A stretch of DNA of 64,000 bases from the NCBI GenBank assembly GCA_902538085.1, contig CACBDV010000001.1, positions 375,063-439,062 on the forward strand, given 5' to 3'. The notes under the pieces are model-generated. The model saw only the letters and a program-made list of their open reading frames with translations, was not told the DNA's origin and did no database searches. This DNA comes from an uncultured Alphaproteobacteria bacterium. GTDB lineage: Bacteria; Pseudomonadota; Alphaproteobacteria; HIMB59. The position numbers were made by a program, and so were the translations under genes. This document shows positions 17,645 to 26,512 of this stretch, in pieces. Position 1 is the stretch's first letter. Every line of letters begins with the position of its first letter.

Positions 17645-17660
17645 TGTTAAAGTTTTATTA
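17645..17660. promoter_or_regulatory. Third copy of the GTTAAAGTTTTATTA motif, directly before glnD
   Basis: The sequence TGTTAAAGTTTTATTA ends exactly at the glnD ATG (17661) and lies about 34 bp upstream of the preferred start of the divergent ATP-grasp gene. On the minus strand it reads TAATAAAACTTTAACAT, matching the pstS Pho-box flank and first half-site. A regulatory role is inferred from its recurrence. Confidence 0.5.
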
Positions 17661-20213
17661 ATGAAAGATATCTCTCAAATAAAAAAGAAGTATCAATCAA
17701 ATAAGGTTAAATTATTTCAAAAATTAGCATCAACTAATGATGGCTTCTATTTTAATAAAAATCATACAGATCTTGTGGATACAGTTGTAAAAGAAATAGT
17801 TAAAGGAATTTATAATATTTATCCAATAGAAGATTTCTCTTTAATCGCTGTAGGTGGGTACGGCAGACATGACTTGTCACCAAAAAGTGATGTTGACTTA
17901 CTATTTATTTATAAAAAATCTAATAAAAATATAAGAGATTTTATTACTCAATTAAATAATACACTGTGGGATATTGGATTAGAAGTTGGAATATCTTTCT
18001 TAACAATTAAACAGGCATTAATCGACTCTAAGAAAGATATAAAAACAATTACAAAATTTGTTGAGAGTCGATTTATCATTGGTGATGAAATTCAATACGG
18101 TGAGTTTGTTCGGTCCATTAAGATTTTAATTGGAAAACAAAATCCCCTAAAGCTCAGCGAATTAAAGCTTATAGAGTTGGTTGAAAGACATGACTATCGA
18201 ATAGGAATTAAAAGTAATTTAGAGCCGAATATCAAAGAGGGTATTGGGGGTCTTAGAGATATTCATACCATACTGTGGGTATCGATCTTTATGTTTAACA
18301 TTTATAAATTAGAAGACTTAACGTCTGTTAATATCTATACCAAAGAGGAAATTAAAGAATTAAAGAATGCTTGGAAATTTCTCTTAACCATTCGAGCATT
18401 TATTCATTTATTTAACGAAAGCAAAGGTGATGTTCTATCTATCGAAAATCAATTAAAAGTTTCAAAAAAACTCTCTTACAAAGATAAAAAGAAGGAAAAA
18501 GGAGTGGAGATTTTTATGAAAGATTTGTTTGTGAATGTTGCAAAGATTAATTCTCTCTTAAGAGCCTTTTATTCAAAGCTTCCAGAGGATTTAATAATCA
18601 AAACAATTTATAAAAGAAAACCCACTAAAACTAAATCATTAGAAAAAGAATTTATAATTGAAAAAGGTTTTCTGAATTTAAAAAATAATACCGCTAAAAA
18701 CCTTCAACTAAAATGGGCAAACGTCTTTGAAAAATCCTTGGAACATAATTTACTCATTCATCCTCGCTTTTTAAAGACCGTCGAGGAAAAAAGAAAAGTT
18801 TTAAAAAAAACCACAGATAAACAGCACCTCCAATCATTTTTAAATATTGTTGTCTCCAAAAAAAATCCTATACAAGCCCTTCATGATTTTAATGATACCC
18901 AGCTATTTAGCGAAATATTTCCTGAGTTTGGCAGAGTTTGGGGACAAGTGCAGTTTGATATTTATCATCACTACACCACCGACGAACACTTATTATTAAC
19001 ACTGCACAACCTAAATGAGCTAAGACAAAAATCCTTTTATAATGAAATATATAGCAGGCTATCCTCAAGAGAAGCCCTTCACATCGCTTTACTATTTCAT
19101 GACATTGGAAAGAAGGGGCCAAAAAATCATTCTGTTTATGGAACAGAGTTGACCAAAAAGGTCCTAAAAAGACTTCCTGTATCAGAAGAAGTAAAAGAAT
19201 TGACATTGTGGTTAGTTGAAAATCATTTAGCAATGAGCGATACAGCTTTTAAAAATGACACTCAAAGTCCTGAGGCAATTGCTAAATTTACTTCTATTGC
19301 AAACACAGAAGAAAAAATAAACTCATTGTTTCTTTTTACCTTATGTGACATTGCCTCTGTCGGACCAAACGTTCTAAACGAATGGAGAATAAGCCTGCTT
19401 AGAAGTTTATTTTATAATGCAAGAGATTTTCTGCAAAGAGGTCTAGATACAAAAACTTATTCTACTTCTGTTCAAGAATCTTTAAAGAAATCAGTATTAC
19501 AAAAATCTGATGTTAATTTAAAAAAGTTTATAAAAAATTCGATAAATGAATTTCCAAATCAATTCTGGGAAGCCTTTTCATCAAGAATGATCGTCGATAT
19601 CTTTAAAATTTACCAAAGAAATAAAAAAGCAAAGGTTATTAACTCTGTAAATTTTCTTAATTATGAAAATAAAGAATATAGTGCTGTTGTTGTCACAAGT
19701 AAAAATAGACCAGGAATTTTAAAAGATATTGTTTCGGGGTTTACACACTCTCAATCGAATATTCTTAGTTCTAGAATAATATCTTTAAATAACAATCAAG
19801 TAATTGATGTGTTTTGGGTAACCAATTTTTTGAATAAAGGTGTTTTAGATTTAAACGAACAGAAAAGAGCAGCTAAACATGTAATGAGTGCTCTTGATCA
19901 AAAAGATTTTAAACCCTTACGGTCATTTACCAAAGGTTTACAAAAACTTACTGTAAATCCTCAAATTACAATTGATAACGATATGAGTAAGCAAGTCACT
20001 ACTTTTCAAATATTATCTGGCGATAGGCCTGGATTATTAATGGATATTTTAGGAGTATTTCATGACAAAAAAATAAGTGTCCAATCAGCAAAAATTTCCA
20101 CATACGGTGAAAAGGTTTTCGATATTTTTCAATTAACAAATAGTAATAACCAAAAAATCAAAGATGAAAAATTACTCAAATCAATTGAAAAGGATTTGAT
20201 GTCTATTTTTTAG
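17661..20213 (+). CDS. glnD: Bifunctional PII uridylyltransferase / uridylyl-removing enzyme GlnD
   Basis: About 850 residues from ATG 17661; the track start 13 codons earlier overlaps the divergent gene and is not needed. Domains in order: nucleotidyltransferase with 'VGGYGRHDLSPKSDVDLLF', a GlnD helical linker ('EGIGGLRDIHTILW'), an HD hydrolase domain ('ALLFHDIGKKGPKNHSVYG', 'LVENHLAMSD'), and two C-terminal ACT domains ('KNRPGILKDIVSGFTHSQ' and 'GDRPGLLMDILGVFHDKK') that sense glutamine. It modifies PII and controls nitrogen assimilation. No PII or glnA gene is in the window. Confidence 0.95.
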   Translation: MKDISQIKKKYQSNKVKLFQKLASTNDGFYFNKNHTDLVDTVVKEIVKGIYNIYPIEDFSLIAVGGYGRHDLSPKSDVDLLFIYKKSNKNIRDFITQLNNTLWDIGLEVGISFLTIKQALIDSKKDIKTITKFVESRFIIGDEIQYGEFVRSIKILIGKQNPLKLSELKLIELVERHDYRIGIKSNLEPNIKEGIGGLRDIHTILWVSIFMFNIYKLEDLTSVNIYTKEEIKELKNAWKFLLTIRAFIHLFNESKGDVLSIENQLKVSKKLSYKDKKKEKGVEIFMKDLFVNVAKINSLLRAFYSKLPEDLIIKTIYKRKPTKTKSLEKEFIIEKGFLNLKNNTAKNLQLKWANVFEKSLEHNLLIHPRFLKTVEEKRKVLKKTTDKQHLQSFLNIVVSKKNPIQALHDFNDTQLFSEIFPEFGRVWGQVQFDIYHHYTTDEHLLLTLHNLNELRQKSFYNEIYSRLSSREALHIALLFHDIGKKGPKNHSVYGTELTKKVLKRLPVSEEVKELTLWLVENHLAMSDTAFKNDTQSPEAIAKFTSIANTEEKINSLFLFTLCDIASVGPNVLNEWRISLLRSLFYNARDFLQRGLDTKTYSTSVQESLKKSVLQKSDVNLKKFIKNSINEFPNQFWEAFSSRMIVDIFKIYQRNKKAKVINSVNFLNYENKEYSAVVVTSKNRPGILKDIVSGFTHSQSNILSSRIISLNNNQVIDVFWVTNFLNKGVLDLNEQKRAAKHVMSALDQKDFKPLRSFTKGLQKLTVNPQITIDNDMSKQVTTFQILSGDRPGLLMDILGVFHDKKISVQSAKISTYGEKVFDIFQLTNSNNQKIKDEKLLKSIEKDLMSIF

Positions 20214-20288
20214 GTTTTTTATGTTTATCGATTTAAGTCCCTCGATATTACTAGATAATTCTGATATCAATTTTAATAGTATTTAAAT

Positions 20289-21293
20289 ATGAGCAGTTTC
20301 CAAAAAAGAGTTTTTTCTGGTGTTCAACCAACAGGAACCCTGCATTTAGGTAACTATCTTGGTGCGATAAAAAACTTTGTAGAGCTTCAAAAAGAATTTG
20401 AATGTATTTATTGTGTTGTAGATCAACACGCCATTACTGTTGAGCAAAATCCAGCTGAGCTTCGCTCAAACACGCTAGAGGTATTAGCATCATTTATCGC
20501 AGCAGGAGTGGACTATAAAAAACAAATTATATTTCAACAATCAAGTGTAGCAGAACACTCTCAGCTTGCTTGGGTATTTAATTGTGTCAGTCGAATTGGT
20601 TGGCTTAATAGAATGACACAATTTAAAGATAAAGCTGGAAAGAATAAAGAAAATGTAAGTGTTGGTTTAATGGTTTATCCTAACTTAATGGCTGCAGATA
20701 TTCTTGCTTACCTTGCAACACATGTTCCCGTAGGTGATGATCAAAAACAACATTTAGAACTGTCAAGAGACATTGCACAAAAATTTAATAATGATTTTAA
20801 AGTAGACTTCTTTCCACTGCCAGAACCACTTATTTATGGAAATGCGACAAGAGTAATGAGCCTTCGAGATGGAACTAAAAAGATGTCAAAATCTGATGCA
20901 TCTGAATTTTCTAGAATTTTATTAACTGATAGTGATGATGATATAAGTTCTAAAATAAAAAAAGCAAAGTCTGACTCAGACCTTATTCCTGATGACAAAG
21001 ATCAGTTACAAAATAAACCTGAATGCTTAAATTTAATCAATATTTTGTCTGCTTGTTCAAATGAAAGTATTGAAAAAACTCTGGTAAGTTATGCTGGCAA
21101 AGAATACTCAAAATTAAAAAATGACCTTGCAGACAAATTAATTCAAGTCATAGGACCAATTAGAACCGAGATATTAAATCTTCTCAATAATAAAGACGAA
21201 TTAAATAAAGTCCTAGATATGGGCAGCGAAAAAGCATCCACAATTGCAGGCCCAATTCTCAAAGAAGTCTATAAGATAGTCGGTTTTAGATAG
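20289..21293 (+). CDS. trpS: Tryptophan-tRNA ligase
   Basis: A 334-residue class I aminoacyl-tRNA synthetase. The HIGH-type motif appears in 'GTLHLGNYLGAIKNF' and the KMSKS loop in 'GTKKMSKSDAS'. 'VYPNLMAADILAY' and 'VGDDQKQHLELSRDIA' are typical of bacterial TrpS. It charges tRNA-Trp in the cytoplasm. It sits 75 bp after glnD, in a gap where I see nothing distinctive, and is followed by the Nfu gene on the same strand. Confidence 0.97.
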   Translation: MSSFQKRVFSGVQPTGTLHLGNYLGAIKNFVELQKEFECIYCVVDQHAITVEQNPAELRSNTLEVLASFIAAGVDYKKQIIFQQSSVAEHSQLAWVFNCVSRIGWLNRMTQFKDKAGKNKENVSVGLMVYPNLMAADILAYLATHVPVGDDQKQHLELSRDIAQKFNNDFKVDFFPLPEPLIYGNATRVMSLRDGTKKMSKSDASEFSRILLTDSDDDISSKIKKAKSDSDLIPDDKDQLQNKPECLNLINILSACSNESIEKTLVSYAGKEYSKLKNDLADKLIQVIGPIRTEILNLLNNKDELNKVLDMGSEKASTIAGPILKEVYKIVGFR

Positions 21294-21338
21294 ACACTTT
21301 GGCTTGAAATTTCCAATTTTATAGACATATTATTAGCA

Positions 21339-21896
21339 ATGTTCGTACAAACTGAACCAACGCCAAACCCTGCAACCTTAAAGTTTTTGCCAGGTAAAGA
21401 GGTCATGAAAGACGGAACTATGTTCTATCAAAACCAAGAGTCTGCCTCAAATTCACCTTTGGCAATGAACTTGTTTAATATTAAAGGTGTTGAGGGTGTT
21501 TTTTTTGGGTCTGACTTTATCACTATAACCAAAGGCAAAGATAATGATTGGACGCTTATGAAACCTGCAATTTTGGGTTGTATCATTGAGCACTTTACAA
21601 TGAACAAACCTATTATCTCAGAGCAATCTGCATCAACTGGACATACAATTGATGAGAACGATAGTGATGTTGTAAAAAAGATCAAAGAACTTCTAGATAG
21701 TAAAGTAAGACCAGCTGTTGCTATGGACGGTGGAGATATCATATTTGACAAATATAATGAGGGAGTTGTATTTCTACAAATGCAAGGGGCCTGTCAGGGA
21801 TGTCCGAGTTCAACGGCAACTTTAAAAATGGGAATTGAAAATATGCTAAAGCATTATATTCCTGAAGTCCGTGAAGTACGACCCGTTGAAGTCTAG
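21339..21896 (+). CDS. Nfu-type iron-sulfur cluster carrier
   Basis: A 185-residue protein with two parts: an Nfu N-terminal domain (FVQTEPTPNPATLKFLPG) and a C-terminal NifU-like domain with the cluster-binding pair in 'MQGACQGCPSSTATLK'. This architecture is that of NFU1/alphaproteobacterial Nfu, which passes 4Fe-4S clusters to apo-proteins such as lipoyl synthase. Clients in this window could include IspH and Nth. The 3' end overlaps the next gene. Confidence 0.92.
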   Translation: MFVQTEPTPNPATLKFLPGKEVMKDGTMFYQNQESASNSPLAMNLFNIKGVEGVFFGSDFITITKGKDNDWTLMKPAILGCIIEHFTMNKPIISEQSASTGHTIDENDSDVVKKIKELLDSKVRPAVAMDGGDIIFDKYNEGVVFLQMQGACQGCPSSTATLKMGIENMLKHYIPEVREVRPVEV

Positions 21897-22722
21897 TCTT
21901 TTACTTTTTTTTTTTGGATTTTTATTAAATTCATCTCTTAACGCAGGAGAATTTCATAATTGGGTTGATTTAAATAAATATTATAAAAAAAATAATTTTA
22001 TTCCTGAAATTTTAACGCAAGAAAATATTGGTCATCTTCCTATAATATCAGAATTACCTGATGATTTTTCAGAAATACAAGATGTTCCAACAAAGAAAAA
22101 ACTATTTTACCTCGTAACACTACCATTGATTTACAATACGAATACTTCAATCATGCAAGAACGAAGAATGGTAATCAATATAGAAAAAAAATTTGCTAGG
22201 AAAGAATTAAACAAAAACGAAACTGACGAAATTATTAGATTATCAAAAAAGTATAAATTAGATTATAGCGAAATTAACACAAAACTTTTTAGAAAACTCA
22301 AACAACGTATTAATATTATTCCAGTGTCACTAGCTCTTGGACAAGCAATTATTGAAAGTGGTTGGGGACAGTCTAGATTTGCAACTGAGGGTAATGCTCT
22401 TTATGGTCAGTGGACTACAAGTGAAGATAAAGGAATCATTCCTCAAGACAGGGATGAGGATAAAACTCACGCAGTTTTAAAATTTAAAAATTTATCAGAA
22501 AGTGTTGAAGCCTATATGTTTAATATTAATACCCATCAAGCTTATTATAATTTTCGTGTCATTAGACGAATAGATGAGCGCATAAAATACACAGACCCTA
22601 TTAGTATGAAAGTGAAATATTTAGCAGCCTATGCTGAAATCGGCGATAAATATGTCGATAAATTAGAGCTGATCATTGCTTCAAATAATCTTCAAGAATT
22701 TGATCGATTTAAATTTAATTAA
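21886..22722 (+). CDS. Bax-like N-acetylglucosaminidase, secreted
   Basis: About 278 residues starting at TTG 21886, which gives a clean signal peptide (MKSSLLLFFFGFLLNSSLNA); the track's GTG at 21871 adds five residues. The C-terminal half is a glucosaminidase domain (PF01832 type) with the catalytic glutamate in 'LGQAIIESGWGQSRFATEGNALYGQW' and 'SVEAYMFNINTHQAYYNFR', matching the Bax family of peptidoglycan-linked hydrolases. It probably acts on cell-wall glycan in the periplasm. It overlaps nfu by 11 bp or more and meets the deacetylase gene tail to tail with 8 bp of overlap. Confidence 0.82.
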   Translation: MKSSLLLFFFGFLLNSSLNAGEFHNWVDLNKYYKKNNFIPEILTQENIGHLPIISELPDDFSEIQDVPTKKKLFYLVTLPLIYNTNTSIMQERRMVINIEKKFARKELNKNETDEIIRLSKKYKLDYSEINTKLFRKLKQRINIIPVSLALGQAIIESGWGQSRFATEGNALYGQWTTSEDKGIIPQDRDEDKTHAVLKFKNLSESVEAYMFNINTHQAYYNFRVIRRIDERIKYTDPISMKVKYLAAYAEIGDKYVDKLELIIASNNLQEFDRFKFN

Positions 22723-23716
22723 CTAAGTATTGATAGCCAAACCAGAAAATACCATTATTAACTTTTGTACAATTAAACCTAAGTCTACCTTTTACAGGTA
22801 AACGATTAAGTTCAACTAATAATTTATTATTAAGATTTGTAATTGTTGGATTAAATGATCCTTGAAAATCACTAATAAAACAATTTATGTTGGAAGAGTC
22901 CTCGTTGAAATCTAAAGCATATCTACTGATAGGCTCACTTTGATAAGGGTTGCCAGGTTCAATAAGCACATTATTAAAAGGTAAAACACTTGATGCATCT
23001 TTTATTCGATTAATAGATCCATAATTCTCATTTAGGGGGAATCTTGGAATAAAATATTTTTGATTAATTGAAAAGGCACCTGAATGTTGTCCAAATGCTG
23101 CATCAAAATACTGAGAAACTACTTTTTGAGCTATGGTGCTATTTTCACCAAAAGGATAAGCAAATAAATTTGGAGTGATACCTAAATTTTCAAAAATAAG
23201 ATCCTGAGATTTTTCTATTTCATTTACAATTTCAATTTCACTAAGACTAGATAAACTTGAATGAGAGTGTGTGTGATTTTGAATATCTACACCACGACTT
23301 AGTACACTTTTAAGCTGAGTCCAATTCATATAATTTTGTCCACCAACGTTTTCTGTATTTAAAAAAAGAGTGACTGGTATCTCATACTTTTCAAAAATAG
23401 GTAATCCCACCTCAAAAAATGATAAATAAGCATCATCTACAGTTATTGAAATAGTTTTTTTTTGTAATTTATCTTCAAACAAAAGATCTCTAGCTAAAAT
23501 AAAATTAAATCCTTGATCCTTTAAATACTCTAGATGACTTACTAATTGCTCTTCGCGTATATTTGTTGAGGGATACTTATTTTCACCAAATCGATGATAC
23601 ATTAGAATATTATTTGGAATTGTATCATTCACACTTGTTGCATAGGATGTACTAATTGGAAAAGTAAAATTTGACACAAAAATGATCAGTAAAGTAAAAA
23701 ATTTTGAAATCGGCAT
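22715..23716 (-). CDS. Secreted polysaccharide deacetylase (CE4/NodB fold)
   Basis: About 333 residues. I chose the start at residue 19 of the track ORF because it begins a signal peptide (MPISKFFTLLIIFVSNFTFPIS) and shortens the overlap with tsaB. The deacetylase core has 'ILMYHRFGE', 'ISITVDDAYLSFF' (catalytic and metal Asp pair), 'IQNHTHSHSSLS' (metal histidines) and 'NLFAYPFGENS'. It removes acetyl groups from an extracellular or periplasmic glycan. The neighbouring glucosaminidase suggests cell-wall or exopolysaccharide turnover. Confidence 0.85.
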   Translation of the reverse strand: MPISKFFTLLIIFVSNFTFPISTSYATSVNDTIPNNILMYHRFGENKYPSTNIREEQLVSHLEYLKDQGFNFILARDLLFEDKLQKKTISITVDDAYLSFFEVGLPIFEKYEIPVTLFLNTENVGGQNYMNWTQLKSVLSRGVDIQNHTHSHSSLSSLSEIEIVNEIEKSQDLIFENLGITPNLFAYPFGENSTIAQKVVSQYFDAAFGQHSGAFSINQKYFIPRFPLNENYGSINRIKDASSVLPFNNVLIEPGNPYQSEPISRYALDFNEDSSNINCFISDFQGSFNPTITNLNNKLLVELNRLPVKGRLRFNCTKVNNGIFWFGYQYLVN

Positions 23717-24335
23717 CGATAGCTCTTTATCATACTGTTCAATTACTTTATTTAAAAATGAAAAAATCATTTGGGATAAAACTGTAAAAAGTGAGTATGG
23801 ACATGAAAAAATATTATCGGAATTACTACAAAACTTAGTAACTAAAACAAAAATAAAGGCTGATCATATCAAAAAATTGCATCTAAATTATGGACCAGCA
23901 CGCTTTACAGCAATAAGAAATTGTCACTCACTTATGAAAGGCTTTTTTATAGATCATAGAGTAGAAATTGTGGGTTATTCTATTTTTGAGCATTTCTTTT
24001 TAGGTATTAACAAAAAACTTACTAAAAATGTCTTGTGTGTGATTGACACAAATAGAAAAGATTTAGCTATTCAAAAGATTGATACATCAGGCAAGTTAAT
24101 TGGAAAGACAAAAACTTTAAAAATTGACTCAAACCTTGTGGATATATTGAGTCAAAACTATTTTTTAATAGGAAACGGATTAGAAAAACTAAAAAAAATT
24201 TCTGAATTTGCCTTTATTAAAAATAAAATTATTTCGCCAACAAAATTGAAATCAAATTATTTTATTAAAAAGCATTATAAGAAAAAATCTAATTATAAAT
24301 TCCCAAAAATAATTTATCCCTACTCTCCGATTTAA
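23682..24335 (+). CDS. tsaB: TsaB-like tRNA threonylcarbamoyladenosine accessory protein
   Basis: A 217-residue divergent ASKHA-fold protein. The N-terminus 'FEIGIDSSLSYCSITLF' corresponds to the LAIDTS phosphate loop, and 'LHLNYGPARFTAIRNCHSLMKGF' to the 'GPGSFTGLRIGxxxAKG' signature of TsaB, although the usual second glycine-rich residues are changed. TsaB scaffolds TsaD in forming t6A37 on tRNAs. The start overlaps the deacetylase N-terminus on the opposite strand by about 35 bp. The short, lysine-rich C-terminal half is weakly conserved, so confidence is moderate to good. Confidence 0.75.
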   Translation: MISKVKNFEIGIDSSLSYCSITLFKNEKIIWDKTVKSEYGHEKILSELLQNLVTKTKIKADHIKKLHLNYGPARFTAIRNCHSLMKGFFIDHRVEIVGYSIFEHFFLGINKKLTKNVLCVIDTNRKDLAIQKIDTSGKLIGKTKTLKIDSNLVDILSQNYFLIGNGLEKLKKISEFAFIKNKIISPTKLKSNYFIKKHYKKKSNYKFPKIIYPYSPI

Positions 24336-24338
24336 AAA

Positions 24339-24803
24339 TTAAAAATTTAAAAAAGAATATTTTTTTTCCATATACTTTTGATGATAATCCTCTGCGGGAC
24401 AGTAATTCTTAACGGGTTCTATAATCGTAGTAATTTTTTGATTAAATTGGCTTTCGTTCAATTTGTCTGTGATCTGCTTTGCTATTTCACATTGAGTTTC
24501 ATCATAATAGCCTATCAATGATCGGTATTGAGATCCTCGATCTGGGCCTTGTTGATTTAAAGTTGTTGGATCATGAATTTGATAAAAAAACTCCACAAGG
24601 TTAGTGTATGAAATAAGATTTTCATCAAATTTTAAGAAAACGACTTCAGCATGATTTGTATTACCTTTGCAAACTTCTTCGTAAGAAGTTTTATCAGTTA
24701 AGCCTTGAGAGTAGCCTACTTGGGTTTCAATCACACCTTTGATCTCAGAAAATTTTTTTTCAGGCCCCCAAAAACATCCTGCACCAAATAATGCTTTAGA
24801 CAT
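24339..24803 (-). CDS. msrA: Peptide methionine-S-sulfoxide reductase MsrA
   Basis: A 154-residue MsrA with catalytic Cys10 in 'FGAGCFWGPEK', the substrate-pocket motif 'GPDRGSQYRSLIGYY' and a C-terminal resolving cysteine in 'NYCPAEDYHQKY'. It reduces methionine-S-oxide in oxidised proteins in the cytoplasm, a common need in sunlit surface water. It overlaps the DUF2805 gene by 8 bp and is likely co-transcribed with it. Confidence 0.95.
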   Translation of the reverse strand: MSKALFGAGCFWGPEKKFSEIKGVIETQVGYSQGLTDKTSYEEVCKGNTNHAEVVFLKFDENLISYTNLVEFFYQIHDPTTLNQQGPDRGSQYRSLIGYYDETQCEIAKQITDKLNESQFNQKITTIIEPVKNYCPAEDYHQKYMEKKYSFLNF

Positions 24804-25014
24804 AATCTTTTCCTTTTAGTTGTGTCTTTTGGGCACTTCTTTGGTGAATTCTCTTTCTCCAAATTTCATAGCTTTTTTGTTTAATATTTTTTTTCATAAT
24901 TTTTTTAACATCACCCTCATCAATTTCATAAATTTTTTTGATTTGACTAAAATCTGTTTGATCGTCCCAAGCCATTTGAATTATTTCACTAATCTGAGAT
25001 TGATTAAATTTCAT
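24796..25014 (-). CDS. DUF2805 (TIGR03643) family small protein
   Basis: A 72-residue basic protein. The pattern 'ISEIIQMAWDDQTDFSQIKKIYEIDEGDVKKIMKKN' followed by 'SYEIWRKRIHQR' matches the DUF2805 family, probably a small helix-turn-helix-like domain of unknown function. It starts 2 bp after the SMP-30-like gene ends and overlaps msrA. Nothing in the sequence assigns a target or partner. Confidence 0.8.
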   Translation of the reverse strand: MKFNQSQISEIIQMAWDDQTDFSQIKKIYEIDEGDVKKIMKKNIKQKSYEIWRKRIHQRSAQKTQLKGKDYV

Positions 25015-25016
25015 AC

Positions 25017-25928
25017 TTAATGATACAAATCGGGGATATTTTCAGATCTATAACAATTTGAAGCATAGCCTTGTTCTTGGGTAACAAACTTAAACAGTTT
25101 TCCTGCATGCGGTTGTCTTTCTGCTTCAATGTCGTTGAGACCAACAGATGCAGTTGTAATAAAAAGCTCATTGAGATATTTCCCACCAAAAGTGCAACTT
25201 GTTACTTTTGAAACAGGAAGTTGTAAAATTAATTTAAGTGAACCTTTTTTATCAAAACAACAAACCTTGCCACTTCCCCACATTGCTACCCATAAGTTAC
25301 CATTTTTATCAACTGTCATTCCATCTGGGTTTCCATCGATTTTGTTCATGGAAAGAAAAACTTTTTTATTTATTCCATTGCCTGACAAATTATTGATAGA
25401 AAAAATATAAATAATTCTTTTTATAGAGTCAGTTACATAACCTACATTTCTCTCGTAGTCAAAAACTGGTCCATTTGAAATAATATAAGAGTTATCTGAG
25501 TATATTGGTTTTAAATTAGAGTCATGACATATAACTTTTCCAGTCTGAGACTTTTGTTGAATATCCATTGTTGATATCCAAATTTGTCCATTTAAATCTA
25601 TGTCTGCATCATTAATCCTGTTATTTGGACTATCAAAATTGATCTTTGTTAGAAGCTGTTTTTTAGATAATGAGGGATGAATTGAATAAAGAGAGTCGTA
25701 TGAACTCATGATATAATTTTTATTATCTTGTAAAAGAATATTGGTGACACCGTCTTGTACTGAATATTGACGTTCTTCGTTATTATCTTGATCAGTTTCA
25801 ATTATTTTATTTTCATAAATATCCACCCATAACAGCTTATCGTGCCTCCAATCCCAAATTGGTCTTTGACCTAGAACACTTTTATATGATTGATGGCAAA
25901 CAGACGGTTGCTCATATTTAATTCTCAC
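25017..25928 (-). CDS. SMP-30/gluconolactonase family protein with altered metal site
   Basis: A 303-residue six-bladed propeller of the SMP-30/sugar-lactonase family. It has 'LLWVDIYENKI', 'RINDADIDLNGQIWISTMD' (conserved Asn/Asp), 'ISNGPVFD' (metal-ligand Asn) and 'GNPDGMTVDKNGNLWVAMWG' (metal-ligand Asp). In the first blade, where most members have LGEGPxWD with a metal-binding glutamate, this one has 'LGQRPIWD', so the glutamate is glutamine. Lactonase activity is therefore uncertain. No sugar-catabolism gene is next to it. Confidence 0.82.
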   Translation of the reverse strand: MRIKYEQPSVCHQSYKSVLGQRPIWDWRHDKLLWVDIYENKIIETDQDNNEERQYSVQDGVTNILLQDNKNYIMSSYDSLYSIHPSLSKKQLLTKINFDSPNNRINDADIDLNGQIWISTMDIQQKSQTGKVICHDSNLKPIYSDNSYIISNGPVFDYERNVGYVTDSIKRIIYIFSINNLSGNGINKKVFLSMNKIDGNPDGMTVDKNGNLWVAMWGSGKVCCFDKKGSLKLILQLPVSKVTSCTFGGKYLNELFITTASVGLNDIEAERQPHAGKLFKFVTQEQGYASNCYRSENIPDLYH

Positions 25929-26054
25929 AAAGATGATTATAAACTAAATATTTAGATGAAAAAAGTATGTTGGAGATTTGTTTTGATTGTCTTATCGTGT
26001 TTTTAATATAGAAATTGCATGAGCTATTTGTGTTCTTATTGATTTAAGAGTTTG

Positions 26055-26471
26055 ATGAATTTAGTTAAATTATCTAAATATTTTATTTTTATTTCTTTTC
26101 TGATTATAGCAACAAGCTGTGAAACAACTGATGTAGAAGAGAAAGTAATAAAACCAGAGCCTGTACCTAAAATTATATATACCCCTGAAGTAGAGGAAAC
26201 TGTTGAGGAAAGTGATGAAATTGTTGAGCATTTCAAAGGTGTAGAACTATTTTTAAATAAATCGCTAAATGATTTAATTTTAAAATATGGAAAAGTTGAT
26301 TTTTCAAAAATTGAGAGTGTTTATGAATTCCACAGATATAACACTGATAATTGTAGAATCTTTATACAAAATAGATCTGTAGATAAAACAATAATAAACA
26401 TTACGATTTACAACTATAAAAAGAATTTGTTTATCGAAACATACTCAAAAGATTTGTGTACTGATATTTAA
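26055..26471 (+). CDS. Small lipoprotein of unknown function
   Basis: About 138 residues from ATG 26055; the track starts one codon earlier at TTG. A lipoprotein signal ends in the lipobox 'IIATSC'. A Glu/Pro-rich linker (EEKVIKPEPVPKIIYTPEVEE) follows, then a compact domain with 'FLNKSLNDLILKYGKVDF' and two late cysteines. It resembles small alphaproteobacterial lipoproteins of the type 'L.G....l.lG.P...R.E...' with C-terminal cysteines, but the match is loose. Function unknown. The preceding 120 bp show nothing distinctive. Confidence 0.65.
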   Translation: MNLVKLSKYFIFISFLIIATSCETTDVEEKVIKPEPVPKIIYTPEVEETVEESDEIVEHFKGVELFLNKSLNDLILKYGKVDFSKIESVYEFHRYNTDNCRIFIQNRSVDKTIINITIYNYKKNLFIETYSKDLCTDI

Positions 26472-26512
26472 AATAGATAATTGTTTAATAACAAATAATA
26501 TAATTCTTAATT

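Noticed and set aside
17622-17660. N-terminal extension of glnD in the ORF track (MRPLHIYNVKVLL)
   Set aside because: It overlaps the divergent gene and the shared motif; ATG 17661 gives the normal start.
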